Shown here piece by piece: positions 1 through 8,407 of a DNA stretch of 64,000 bases. The stretch comes from Acidobacteriaceae bacterium dw_441 (lineage in GTDB: Bacteria > Acidobacteriota > Terriglobia > Terriglobales > Acidobacteriaceae), in contig JAAVVA010000002.1 of assembly GCA_018449715.1 (NCBI GenBank), positions 124,001-188,000 of the forward strand. Reading direction: 5' to 3'. The notes beneath the pieces were generated by a model. That model did not search any database. It had not been told where the DNA came from and saw only the letters and a program-made list of their open reading frames with translations. A program made the position numbers and the translations under genes. Within the stretch, counting starts at the first letter, position 1. Every line of letters starts with the position of its first letter.

Positions 1-448
1 GGGTGATCCAGTTGAAACAGCGTCCGAAGAACTGCCGGTAGAGCGGCTGGTGAATCGTCTGCCGAGCGCGGTCGAGCCAGCGCGAGCCGATGGCCACGTC
101 CGCACCCTCACGAAGCGAGATGATCAGCCTCTCGGCCTCTTCCATTGGGGCCGAAAGGTCCGCGTCGGTGAACATGACAATCTCACCCGCAGCCTGCAGC
201 AGGCCGTTCCGCACCGAGTATCCCTTGCCGCGGTTTCCGGGGTTCTGCACCAGGTGAAGACGAGGATGCGTCTGCATCCAGCGCTGGACGATCGCCGCGG
301 TGTTGTCGCTGGAGCCGTCGTCGACCACGAGAACCTCCGCATCCCAGCCCCGCTCCGCGACACACGACATCACACGCTCCAACGCATGCTCGATGCGCGC
401 GCCCTCGTTATACGCAGGGATAACAATACTTAACTCAGGATGCGCCAT
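1..448 (-). CDS. GT2 glycosyltransferase, 3' end outside window
   Basis: Reading down from an ATG at 448, the frame stays open to the window edge, so the C-terminal part is missing. The visible 149 residues begin MAHPELSIVIPAYNEGARIE, the classic GT-A start. They continue with VDDGSSDNT (nucleotide binding) and TDADLSAP (the metal-binding DxD region). The TDADLSAP form is typical of the dolichyl-phosphate glucose/mannose synthase (ALG5/GtrB-like) branch of GT2, which moves a sugar from a nucleotide donor onto a polyprenyl phosphate at the cytoplasmic membrane face. Membrane helices that would separate GtrB-like from soluble forms would lie beyond base 1. No good Shine-Dalgarno precedes the ATG. 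The family call is firm; the substrate is unknown. Confidence 0.85.
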   Translation of the reverse strand, partial: MAHPELSIVIPAYNEGARIEHALERVMSCVAERGWDAEVLVVDDGSSDNTAAIVQRWMQTHPRLHLVQNPGNRGKGYSVRNGLLQAAGEIVMFTDADLSAPMEEAERLIISLREGADVAIGSRWLDRARQTIHQPLYRQFFGRCFNWIT

Positions 449-665
449 TCGCGCGATGCCAACCTTCCGGGAGAGATCCTGCAGACTTACAGCGAGAGGT
501 CAGAGGAATACCGCCGTTCATCATACTGCAATTATTTGACGAATGAACAACGATTTACGTTTCATTTTTGCGAGCCGAGCAGCCGGATTCTTCCCGAAGA
601 AGCCTCCGCCGCTCCTGTCAAAAAACTACCTCCCGACAGAAAGCCCCACCAACCCACTTCCCTGC

Positions 666-671
666 TACACT
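666..671 (+). promoter_or_regulatory. -10-like box for leaderless sppA
   Basis: TACACT ends 7 bases before the sppA ATG, and there is no Shine-Dalgarno between them. A -10 hexamer here would place the transcription start at or next to the start codon. No convincing -35 element is visible. Confidence 0.45.
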
Positions 672-678
672 CCACAAC

Positions 679-1728
679 ATGCCGGACGATTTTGCGCAAC
701 TGCCGCCTTCGCCGCCACCGCCCCCTCCGCCGTCGTTCGGAGGCCCCCAGCCTGCCTCCTACACCTACACCGCAGGCCCCTTCCCTCCTCCGCCCATCTA
801 CCGCCCCGCCCCGCGCCCCAGCCGCTCCCCCTGGTTCTACATCGCGACCATCGGCGGAACCTTCGCCGCCGTCTGCCTGGTGCTGACCGGAATGTTCTGG
901 TTCATGATGCGCTCGGTTCAGGACTCGACCGGCTCCTCCAATCTCGGCCTCGGCAAGGACCGCATCGCCGTCATCGACATCTCCGGCGTCATCCTGTCGG
1001 CTGAGACCGTCAACACGCAGCTCCGCAAGTTCGGAGACGACTCCTCCGTCAAGGCCATCATCCTGCACATCAACTCCCCCGGTGGAGGAGCCGCCGCCTC
1101 GCAGGAGATTTACCACGAGGTCCTTCGCGTTCGTAAGGAGAAGCATAAGAAGATCATCGCCTCCGTCGAGAGCGTCGGAGCCTCCGGAGCTTACTACATC
1201 GCCAGCGCCTGCGACCGCATCTACGCCAACGAGGCCTCGGTCGTCGGCTCCATCGGCGTCATCATGGAGTGGATGAACTACGGCGACCTGATGAAGTGGG
1301 CGAAGCTGAAAAACGTCACCATCACCGCGGGCGAGCTGAAGTCCGCCGGTGACCCCAGCCGCGACCTTACCCCGAAGGAGCAGGCCTACTTCCAGTCGCT
1401 GGTCGATAACATGTACACCCAGTTCATCCACGACGTCGCCCAGGGCCGCAAGACCACCGACGACAAGATCAAGCCGCTGGCCACCGGACAAGTCTGGACC
1501 GGGGCGCAGTCCATCCCGCTGGGCCTGATCGACAAGATCGGAGGCTATCGCACCGCGCTCACCGACACCGCCCGCGAGGCCGGAATCTCGGGCGAGCCCA
1601 CTGTCGTTCGACCGTCGAAGAACAAGCGCAGCCTGTTCACCGTGCTCACCGATGACGGAGAAGACCTCTTCCCCAACCCCAGCCAGATGCTCAACCGGGC
1701 TCCGGGCTTTTACTTCATGTGGAAGTAA
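679..1728 (+). CDS. sppA: Signal peptide peptidase SppA (36K type)
   Basis: A 349-residue serine protease of family S49 that degrades cleaved signal peptides in the membrane. A proline-rich cytoplasmic N-terminus (residues 9-50) is followed by one membrane helix (about 52-78) and one peptidase domain. The family motifs are present: INSPGGG at 131-137, the nucleophile Ser169 in VGASGAYY, and the general base Lys221 in GELKSAGDP, which together form the Ser-Lys dyad. The length fits the short single-domain SppA, not the 67-kDa tandem form. I chose the ATG at 679 because the upstream extension of the frame has no homologous character and because a TACACT box sits 7 bases before it. The gene stands alone. 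Confidence 0.9.
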   Translation: MPDDFAQLPPSPPPPPPPSFGGPQPASYTYTAGPFPPPPIYRPAPRPSRSPWFYIATIGGTFAAVCLVLTGMFWFMMRSVQDSTGSSNLGLGKDRIAVIDISGVILSAETVNTQLRKFGDDSSVKAIILHINSPGGGAAASQEIYHEVLRVRKEKHKKIIASVESVGASGAYYIASACDRIYANEASVVGSIGVIMEWMNYGDLMKWAKLKNVTITAGELKSAGDPSRDLTPKEQAYFQSLVDNMYTQFIHDVAQGRKTTDDKIKPLATGQVWTGAQSIPLGLIDKIGGYRTALTDTAREAGISGEPTVVRPSKNKRSLFTVLTDDGEDLFPNPSQMLNRAPGFYFMWK

Positions 1729-1838
1729 GTGGTGACCTGCTGGCCTTTGCCCGTTTTCCGTATCGGTTCTCTCGTCCGGTTCGTATCATTTTCATGACCA
1801 GACCCGGGTTTCTTTTCGGCCCAAACTTGCATCCCATT

Positions 1839-1844
1839 TATAAT
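1839..1844 (+). promoter_or_regulatory. -10 element of the HU gene
   Basis: A perfect TATAAT lies in the 180-base gap between sppA and the HU gene, 65 bases before the HU start. The -35 position, 16-18 bases upstream, is poor. This leaves an untranslated leader of about 60 nucleotides containing the Shine-Dalgarno. Confidence 0.5.
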
Positions 1845-1908
1845 CAAGCCAGTAAGCCGATGTTTCGGATGCAGTTATTTGGCCCTCCCCGATTGAAAGG
1901 ACCCACTC

Positions 1909-2235
1909 ATGACCAAGGCTGATCTTGTCGACAAAGTAACGGCTCTCGGTGACCTCACCCGGCGCGACGGAGAGGTGATCGTCGATACCCTTTTCGAATC
2001 AGTCATCGGCGCTCTCAAATCCGGTGACAAAATTGAGATTCGCGGCTTCGGAAGCTTTCGCACACGGCAACGCAACGCGCGCATCGGACGCAACCCAAAG
2101 ACCGGCGAAAAGGTCGATGTCCCGGCTAAGCGGGTTCCCTTCTTCAAGCCTTCGAAGGAGCTTCGCGACCTAGTCAATCCCGGTGGCAAGAGTTCGGATG
2201 ACAAGGTAGACCCGCATCATCCGCCCGCAATGTAA
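1909..2235 (+). CDS. hupB: HU/IHF-family DNA-binding protein
   Basis: A 108-residue nucleoid protein of the HU/IHF fold, which bends and compacts DNA as a dimer. The N-terminus MTKADLVDKV is the dimerisation helix pair. The beta-arm signature GFGSFRTRQRNARIGRNPKT, including the invariant IGRNP with the intercalating proline, lies at about residues 46-65. It is followed by VPAKRVPFFKPSKEL, typical of HU. An acidic/His tail after residue 95 is not part of the core fold. The start is supported by GAAAGGA 8-14 bases upstream. It is monocistronic, with a hairpin after it. HU and IHF-alpha/beta cannot be separated by eye, so the symbol is tentative. Confidence 0.9.
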   Translation: MTKADLVDKVTALGDLTRRDGEVIVDTLFESVIGALKSGDKIEIRGFGSFRTRQRNARIGRNPKTGEKVDVPAKRVPFFKPSKELRDLVNPGGKSSDDKVDPHHPPAM

Positions 2236-2271
2236 CGCTGTTCGCAGCCTGATGAAATCACAACAGGTTAG

Positions 2272-2299
2272 GGCCTTCTTCGGAAGGCCATCGCCTTCC
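2272..2299 (+). other. Two overlapping, mutually exclusive hairpins
   Basis: Downstream of the HU gene, GGCCTTC (2272-2278) pairs perfectly with GAAGGCC (2283-2289) around a cTTCGg tetraloop. The second arm can instead pair as GGAAGGC (2282-2288) with GCCTTCC (2293-2299) around CATC. Neither is followed by a T-run. They may be a terminator-like or processing structure at the 3' end of the HU mRNA. Confidence 0.5.
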
Positions 2300-2339
2300 C
2301 GCAGCAAAAGATATTCTCTGTACAAACATCTTCTTGCCC

Positions 2340-2345
2340 TATAAT
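2340..2345 (+). promoter_or_regulatory. -10 element before the efflux operon
   Basis: A perfect TATAAT lies 9 bases before the GTG proposed for the first membrane protein gene. This would give a leaderless or nearly leaderless transcript running into czcCBA. The -35 region (about 2317-2322, TCTGTA) is weak. Confidence 0.5.
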
Positions 2346-2354
2346 TGCCCCAGC

Positions 2355-2786
2355 GTGGAGTTGCTTCTCAATTTTTTGTGGCTGACTGTCTCGCTCGCCC
2401 TTATTTTCGTCTGGGCGAGTGCAGTATGGCACGGACACACAAAAAATGCGGTCCGGGCGCTCGTTGCCCTCTCTCTCCTGATCGCTCTCCTGCTTCCCAT
2501 CATCTCCATCACAGACGATCTTTTTGCGCTGGACGATAACTCGCTTGAGTACGAGCAGCACACCGTGCGGCGACCCAACGAGACTCCCCTGCTCCATCTA
2601 ACGCACGATATCGCAATCCCCCTGGATACGATCTTTCTTGCCGTACTTCTGATCCTTGGATTTGCTGTACTCCTGGCACGCCTTTCGCGGTTTCCCCTGC
2701 GTCCCTCCTTTATCAGGAAGGCGATGGAGGGCTTCGTCCGCGCAGCTGGTGTGCGTCCTCCTCCTATGGCTCTTCTCGCAGCCTAG
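2355..2786 (+). CDS. Small three-helix membrane protein upstream of czcCBA
   Basis: From a GTG at 2355 this gives 143 residues (an in-frame TTG at 2334 would add seven but falls on the TATAAT box). There are three hydrophobic stretches: about residues 4-22, 33-52 and 85-105. Between the second and third is an exposed acidic loop (DDLFALDDNSLEYEQH), followed by a basic C-terminus. It ends 80 bases before the efflux outer-membrane gene on the same strand, so co-transcription is plausible. I do not recognise a family. It might be an accessory or sensor subunit of the metal-efflux operon, but only its position supports that. Confidence 0.6.
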   Translation: MELLLNFLWLTVSLALIFVWASAVWHGHTKNAVRALVALSLLIALLLPIISITDDLFALDDNSLEYEQHTVRRPNETPLLHLTHDIAIPLDTIFLAVLLILGFAVLLARLSRFPLRPSFIRKAMEGFVRAAGVRPPPMALLAA

Positions 2787-2866
2787 TTTTATTCTTTTTC
2801 CGGGAATAGCACCTCGCGGCACCGGGAAGTCCTTTATCTCAATTTGATCCGAACCTGAAGGTAGGC

Positions 2867-4138
2867 ATGACACCGAAAGCATTTTATGCACTCGGCGTTG
2901 CACTGGTTTCCGTGGCGTCTCTGACGGCACAGACACCTTCTCCGGCTGCTCCTCCCGCTGCGCCCATGACGCTGCAGCAGGCCGTGGCCCGAGCGCTCGC
3001 CGCGAACCCTAATCTCCAGTCAGCACGCGAGCACGTCTCCGCGGTCGAGGCCAACAAGCTCACCGCCGGACTTCGCCAGAACCCCACCCTGACTCTTTAT
3101 GGACAGGGCATCTCACTCCCCGAGACGCCCAACGCTCCTGCCGGAAACCCGTTCTTCTACTCCGCCAACGTCTCGCGTCTCTTCGAGCGCGGCAACAAAC
3201 GGCAGCTTCGTCTCGATTCCGCCAGCGCCACCGCGGAATCCACGCAGAGCCTCTACCGCGACCAGCAGCGGCAGCTCGCGCTGGCTGTGCGCGACGCCTT
3301 CACCAATATGCTGCTCGCCAAGGAATCGCTCGCGGTCGCGGAAGAGAACCTCGCCGACTATCGCAAGACAGTCGAGCTGAGCCGAGCGCGTCTCGATGCC
3401 GGGGACATCACCCGCACCGACTTCGAGCGCATCGATCTTCAACAGGTGCAGTTCGAATCCGACGCCGACAACGCGCGTTTGAGCCTGCAACAGGCTTCGG
3501 CACAGCTTCAGCTTCTCTTCGGAGCTGACCGGCCCGACCCGTCGCTCGACGTCACCGGCACACTCGCTCCTCCGCCACTTCCGCTCACCATGACCGAAGC
3601 CGAGGAGAAGGCGCTGCAATCGCGGCCCGACTATCTCGCGACTCGTCAGGCGCTCACCGCCTCCGAGGCTGATGCGAAGCTCGCAGTCGCCAACGGCAAG
3701 ACCGACCCCACCCTCGGAGCTGAGTACGATCGCAACGGTATCGACAACTCCTTCGGCCTCAGCCTCGCTGTTCCGCTGCGCATCTTCGACCGCAACCAGG
3801 GCGAAAAAGAGCGCACGCGCTTCGAGGTCGCCTCCAGCCGCGATGCTGTTACTGCCGCCCGCAACCAGGTCGTCTCCGAGGTCGATCAGGCATGGATGAC
3901 CCTCGATACCTCTCGGCGGCTCGCGGACCGATATAACAGCCACTACCTCGACGAGGCCTCGCACGTCCGCGACAACCTGCAGTTCAGCTATCGCAACGGC
4001 AACTCGACGCTGCTCGACTACCTCTCTGCACTTCGCGACTATCGCGCCATCCGTGTCAACGGCCTGACGGCCAATGCACAGGTCTGGCTCGCCATCCATC
4101 AGCTCAGCTTCGCCACCGCAACGGACATTCTCCCATGA
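2867..4138 (+). CDS. czcC: CzcC/TolC-type outer membrane efflux protein
   Basis: A 423-residue outer-membrane factor with a Sec signal peptide ending near TAQ (residue 22). A Pro/Ala stretch precedes MTLQQAVARALAANPNLQSA, the hallmark start of the first OEP repeat. A second repeat begins near MTEAEEKALQSRPDY. Long amphipathic helices and the RLDAGDITRTDF motif match the CzcC/CusC group. In the assembled pump it forms the channel through the outer membrane. The start is supported by GAAGGTAGG just upstream. Its stop overlaps the next start (ATGA), so the genes are translationally coupled. Confidence 0.9.
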   Translation: MTPKAFYALGVALVSVASLTAQTPSPAAPPAAPMTLQQAVARALAANPNLQSAREHVSAVEANKLTAGLRQNPTLTLYGQGISLPETPNAPAGNPFFYSANVSRLFERGNKRQLRLDSASATAESTQSLYRDQQRQLALAVRDAFTNMLLAKESLAVAEENLADYRKTVELSRARLDAGDITRTDFERIDLQQVQFESDADNARLSLQQASAQLQLLFGADRPDPSLDVTGTLAPPPLPLTMTEAEEKALQSRPDYLATRQALTASEADAKLAVANGKTDPTLGAEYDRNGIDNSFGLSLAVPLRIFDRNQGEKERTRFEVASSRDAVTAARNQVVSEVDQAWMTLDTSRRLADRYNSHYLDEASHVRDNLQFSYRNGNSTLLDYLSALRDYRAIRVNGLTANAQVWLAIHQLSFATATDILP

Positions 4139-5238
4139 TGAAGACGACACGCACTGAATCCCTGCTTCTGCTGGCGCTGATCGCTGCGCCGCTCACCGCC
4201 TGCAAGTCCTCGGCTCCCCCCGCCGCAGAGGCCCAGCAACCCGCCGACGCCGGCATCGAGACCACGGTCGCTCACGTGCAGCAGAGCACCGACTCTCTCG
4301 AAGTTCCTGCCCGCATCGAGGCCGACCCCTCGCACGTCGTTCGCATCTTCCCCCCGCTCAGCGGCCGCATGCTCGGCCTGCGTGTGCTGCCGGGGCAGGA
4401 GGTCCGAAAGGGCGACGTCGTCGCTGAGCTTCAGAGCAGCGACATCGCCGCCGCCCGCTCCGACTACGAGAAGGCCAAGATCGAGGCTATGAGAGCCGAC
4501 CGCTCCCTCACACGCGGCAAGCTGCTGTTGCAGCACGAGGTGCTCTCGCAGGCCGACTACTACGAGCTGGAAGCCACCGACCAGTCCGCTCACTCCGAGC
4601 TGGAGCGTTCGCGCCAGCGCATCCGCGAGCTTGGCTTCTCCGAGGACAGCACCGCCGACGAGGTCGCCCTGCGCGCCCCCATCTCCGGCGTCGTGCTCGA
4701 CATCGGCTCAGCCGCAGGCGAGATGCAGCGCTCGCTCGATAACGCCACTCCCATCGCGACCATCGCCAACATCGACTCCGTCTGGATCGTCGGCGACGTC
4801 TTCGAGCGCGACCTTGCCAGCCTGAAGCCGGGCCGCGAGGTGCAGGTGCTCGTGCCCGCGTATCCCAACACGACACTCACCGGCAAGATCTCCAACATCG
4901 GCAACGTCGTCGATCCCGACACCCACACCCTCAAGCTGCGCGTCGTGCTTCCCAACCCGCAGCACACCCTGAAGGCCGATATGTTCGCCACGGTCCGTAT
5001 CCCCGGAGCCCAGCGCAGCGCGGTCATTCTTCCGACGACCGCCGTGCTGCACGAGGGCGAGAAGACCTCGGTCTTCGTCATGAACGCTTCGGGCAAGTAC
5101 GATCAGCGCGTCGTCACCGTGGGCCGCAGCTTCGAGTCCGGCCAGACCAAGACCATCGAGATCCTCACCGGCCTCAGCGACGGCGAGAAGGTCGTCACCG
5201 TCGGCGGAGCGCTGCTCCGTCCCACCTCTGGAGAGTAA
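4135..5238 (+). CDS. czcB: CzcB-type periplasmic adaptor (membrane fusion) lipoprotein
   Basis: A 367-residue RND adaptor. The N-terminus is a lipoprotein signal with lipobox LTAC (Cys23), which would anchor it to the periplasmic face of the inner membrane. Next come the lipoyl half-motif around VFPPLSGR/VRKGDVVAELQS, an alpha-hairpin (about residues 100-165), the second lipoyl half (LRAPISGVVLDI) and a beta-barrel domain with WIVGDVFERDL. The start overlaps the stop of czcC by four bases. A second ATG at 4138 is an equally possible start. It bridges the outer-membrane channel and the RND transporter. Confidence 0.9.
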   Translation: MMKTTRTESLLLLALIAAPLTACKSSAPPAAEAQQPADAGIETTVAHVQQSTDSLEVPARIEADPSHVVRIFPPLSGRMLGLRVLPGQEVRKGDVVAELQSSDIAAARSDYEKAKIEAMRADRSLTRGKLLLQHEVLSQADYYELEATDQSAHSELERSRQRIRELGFSEDSTADEVALRAPISGVVLDIGSAAGEMQRSLDNATPIATIANIDSVWIVGDVFERDLASLKPGREVQVLVPAYPNTTLTGKISNIGNVVDPDTHTLKLRVVLPNPQHTLKADMFATVRIPGAQRSAVILPTTAVLHEGEKTSVFVMNASGKYDQRVVTVGRSFESGQTKTIEILTGLSDGEKVVTVGGALLRPTSGE

Positions 5239-5241
5239 CGC

Positions 5242-8200
5242 GTGCAATCACTGATCCGGCTCTTCATCCGCTATCGCGCCATCATCCTGATCCTCTTCGC
5301 GGTCATGCTCGCCGCAGGAGCCTTCGCTCTCTCGCGCCTCGACATCGAGGCCTACCCCGACCCCTCGCCACCGCTGGTCGAGATCATCACCCAGAACCCC
5401 TCCTGGTCCGCCGAGGAGATGGAGCAGCAGGTCACCGTTCCCGTCGAAACGACCCTCAACGGAACCCCGCACCTCGACCAGGTGCGTTCCATCTCGATCT
5501 TCGGTCTCTCCGACGTGAAGCTCTATTTCACCTTCGACTCCGACTACTTCCGCGATCGTCAGGAGGTGCTCAACCGCCTGCAGACGCTCTCGCTGCCGAC
5601 CGGTTTGCAGCCGCAGCTTTCGCCCTGGTCACCCATCGGTGAGATCTTCCGCTATCAGCTCACCGGCCGCGGCTACACCATCAACGAGCTGAAGGCCACG
5701 CAGGATTGGCTGGTGCGCCGCGAGCTGAAGCAAGTTCCCGGCATCATCGACATCACGACCTTCGGCGGAACCACGCGCCAGTACCAGGTCGAGGCCGATC
5801 CCAACCGCCTGCTTAGCTACGGAGTCTCGCTGCCGCAGGTGCTCACGGCCATCCAGTCGTCGAACGCCAACGCCGGAGGCAACTACCTCCAGCTCGGCAA
5901 CCAGAACATCAACGTCCGCGCCCTTGGGCAGGTCCACACCCCCGACGACATCTCGCACATCGTCGTCGCCGAAAAGAACGGCGCTCCCATCACCGTGGGC
6001 GACCTCGGCACCGTGCGCGAGGGCTTCCAGCCGCGTCTCGGACAGGTGGGCCGCAACAAGGACAACGACGTCGTCCTCGGCATCGTGCTGCTGCAAAAGG
6101 AAGAGAAGTCCCTTCCCGCGCTCAAGGCCCTCAAGGAGAAGATTGCCTTCCTCAACAGCGGCAGCCTTCTTCCTCCGGGCATGCACCTCAGCACGGTCTA
6201 TGACCGCACCAACCTTATCAACCGCACCACCCACACCGTCCGCGAGGTCATCCTCACCGGACTCGTCCTCGTGACGCTGGTGCTTCTCTCCATGCTGGGC
6301 GATCTTCGCATCACCTTTATCGCCGCCGTCACCATTCCCTTCGCCGTGCTCTTCGCGTTCGGAATGATGGTACTCAGCGGACGCTCGGCCAACCTCATCT
6401 CCATCGGTGCGATCGACTTCGGCATCCTGGTCGATTCGTCGATCATCGTGCTCGAAAGCATCTACCGCAAGCTCACGCGCCGCGTGCCCGGCGAAGAGAC
6501 CGGTGACCTGATCGTCGAAGGCGTCACCGATGCGGCCCGTCCGGTGCTCTTCTCGACGGCGATTATCCTCATCGCCTTCATTCCGCTGTTCACCATGCAG
6601 GGCGTTGCAGGACAGATCTTCTCCCCGATGTCCGTCACCTACGGCTTCGCGTTGCTGGGTGCGCTTCTCTTCGCGCTCATCTTCGCGCCGGTGCTGGGCT
6701 ACATGACCGCGCCGACCGAGCAGAAGGTCAGCGACGGCTACACGTGGCTCAGCCGAGGCATGAAGAACGGCTACGAGAAAACGCTGCACCGCGCCCTTCA
6801 CTTCCCCAAGCTGGTCTGGATTGGAGCGGCGGCGTTGCTCGCTGTCGGCGTGCTCTGCTTCATGCTGGTCGGCGGCGAGTTCATGCCTCCGCTTGAAGAA
6901 GGTAACCTGTGGATTCGCGCTACGCTTCCGCAGGACATCTCCTTCGACACGGCTGCGAAGATCGCCGATGGGCTTCGCGCCGAGATCGCCAAGTCGCCCG
7001 AGGTAACCCAGACGGTTTCGCAGATGGGACGCCCCGACGACGGAACCGACGTCTCCACCTTCAATAACGTCGAGGTCTCCGTGGCCCTGAAGCCGCAGGA
7101 AGAGTGGCGTCCGGGACTCACCAAGGCCAGGCTCATCGACGAGATGAATAAGCGCCTCTCGCGTTATCCCGGTATCGAGCTGAACTTCTCGCAGGCCATT
7201 CAGGACAACGTCGAAGAGGCGATGTCCGGCGTGAAGGGCGAGAACTCGCTCAAGCTCTTCGGCGACGACCTCGATACCCTCACCACGCTCTCGGCGAAGA
7301 TCGAGAAGTTGATGGAGACGGTCCCCGGCGTCACTGACGTCGGCGTCTTCAAGGTTGGCGGCCAGCCTTCGCTGGTCATCCAGATCGACCGGGCGCGCGC
7401 CGCACGCTACGGCATCCTCTCCGGCGACATCAACGCCGTCGTGCAGGCTGCCGTCGGCGGAGCGCCCGTCACCCAGGTCATCCAGGGCGACCGTCGCTTC
7501 GACCTCACCGTGCGCTACCCCGAGGCCAACCGCTCCACACCGGAGGCGGTCCGCGCCATCCTCATCCCCACTGCCGACGGAAGCCGCGTTCCGCTGGCCC
7601 AGATCGCCGACGTCTCTATCCGCGAAGGCAGCTTCCAGATCTTCCGCGAGGCGGGACGCCGCTACATCCCCATCAAGTTCTCCGTCCGCGGACGAGACCT
7701 TGCCACCACCATCACCGATCTTCAGGCGCAGTTGAAGAAGAAGATCCCCATGCCCACCGGCTACGACTACACCTGGGCTGGCGAGTTCGACTCGCTCCGC
7801 AAGGAGCAGGCGCGTCTCGCCATCATCATCCCCATCTCGCTGGCCATTATCGTCGTGCTTCTCTACATGCAGTTCGGCACGTGGAAGGACGCGTTCATCG
7901 TGATCGCGACCCTTCCCTTCGCCGCTGTAGGAGGCACGGTGTCGCTCTTCGTCACCCACACCGCGTTCAGTATCTCGGCCGCGGTCGGCTTCACCTCTCT
8001 GATCGGTGTCGCCACGCTGGGAGCCGTCGTCTTCATGTCGGGCGTGCGGCGAGCACAGCGCGAGAGCATCGACGGCACGGGCCTCGAACACGGCTGCGTC
8101 GACGAGATGCGTCCCGTGGTCATGGCCTGCATGGCCGCCGGTCTGGGCCTGCTTCCTGCCGCTACCTCCAACGGCATCGGAGCGCAGGCACAGCAGCCGC

Positions 8201-8319
8201 TGGCCCGCGTCGTTGTAGGAGGCATGATCACTACGGTCATCGCCATCCTCTTCATCATGCCGCTGCTCCTGCGCAAGGCTCCGGAGAACACACTCATCGG
8301 AGGAGCCGAGACGGAGTAG
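5242..8319 (+). CDS. czcA: CzcA-type RND heavy-metal efflux transporter
   Basis: A 1,025-residue inner-membrane RND pump with the usual 12-helix, duplicated layout (helix 1 near residues 10-30, large periplasmic loop, helices 2-6, then the repeat). The proton-relay segment in helix 4 reads DFGILVDSSIIVLES (Asp392 and Asp398), the heavy-metal-efflux (HME) form, not the drug-exporter form. The start is a GTG three bases after the czcB stop. Metal specificity (Co/Zn/Cd, Ni or Cu/Ag) cannot be told from this; the CusA methionine relay was not searched for. A perfect terminator hairpin follows. Confidence 0.9.
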   Translation: MQSLIRLFIRYRAIILILFAVMLAAGAFALSRLDIEAYPDPSPPLVEIITQNPSWSAEEMEQQVTVPVETTLNGTPHLDQVRSISIFGLSDVKLYFTFDSDYFRDRQEVLNRLQTLSLPTGLQPQLSPWSPIGEIFRYQLTGRGYTINELKATQDWLVRRELKQVPGIIDITTFGGTTRQYQVEADPNRLLSYGVSLPQVLTAIQSSNANAGGNYLQLGNQNINVRALGQVHTPDDISHIVVAEKNGAPITVGDLGTVREGFQPRLGQVGRNKDNDVVLGIVLLQKEEKSLPALKALKEKIAFLNSGSLLPPGMHLSTVYDRTNLINRTTHTVREVILTGLVLVTLVLLSMLGDLRITFIAAVTIPFAVLFAFGMMVLSGRSANLISIGAIDFGILVDSSIIVLESIYRKLTRRVPGEETGDLIVEGVTDAARPVLFSTAIILIAFIPLFTMQGVAGQIFSPMSVTYGFALLGALLFALIFAPVLGYMTAPTEQKVSDGYTWLSRGMKNGYEKTLHRALHFPKLVWIGAAALLAVGVLCFMLVGGEFMPPLEEGNLWIRATLPQDISFDTAAKIADGLRAEIAKSPEVTQTVSQMGRPDDGTDVSTFNNVEVSVALKPQEEWRPGLTKARLIDEMNKRLSRYPGIELNFSQAIQDNVEEAMSGVKGENSLKLFGDDLDTLTTLSAKIEKLMETVPGVTDVGVFKVGGQPSLVIQIDRARAARYGILSGDINAVVQAAVGGAPVTQVIQGDRRFDLTVRYPEANRSTPEAVRAILIPTADGSRVPLAQIADVSIREGSFQIFREAGRRYIPIKFSVRGRDLATTITDLQAQLKKKIPMPTGYDYTWAGEFDSLRKEQARLAIIIPISLAIIVVLLYMQFGTWKDAFIVIATLPFAAVGGTVSLFVTHTAFSISAAVGFTSLIGVATLGAVVFMSGVRRAQRESIDGTGLEHGCVDEMRPVVMACMAAGLGLLPAATSNGIGAQAQQPLARVVVGGMITTVIAILFIMPLLLRKAPENTLIGGAETE

Positions 8320-8341
8320 TCCTGACAGGTAACACAAACCG

Positions 8342-8372
8342 CAAAGGCCGAAGCAAAATGCTTCGGCCTTTG
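8342..8372. terminator. Bidirectional terminator hairpin
   Basis: CAAAGGCCGAAGCA (8342-8355) pairs perfectly with TGCTTCGGCCTTTG (8359-8372) around AAA, a 14-bp stem. It lies between convergent genes (czcA and the UDG-like gene) and can serve both. Its core closely resembles the hairpin at 10382-10409. Confidence 0.85.
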
Positions 8373-8407
8373 TGCATTTAAACCACAACCTCTTTAGCGA
8401 ACCTGCG

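Noticed and set aside
562-1491. A Gly/Asp-rich open frame opposite sppA
   Set aside because: Low-complexity shadow of the proline- and serine-rich sppA coding strand.
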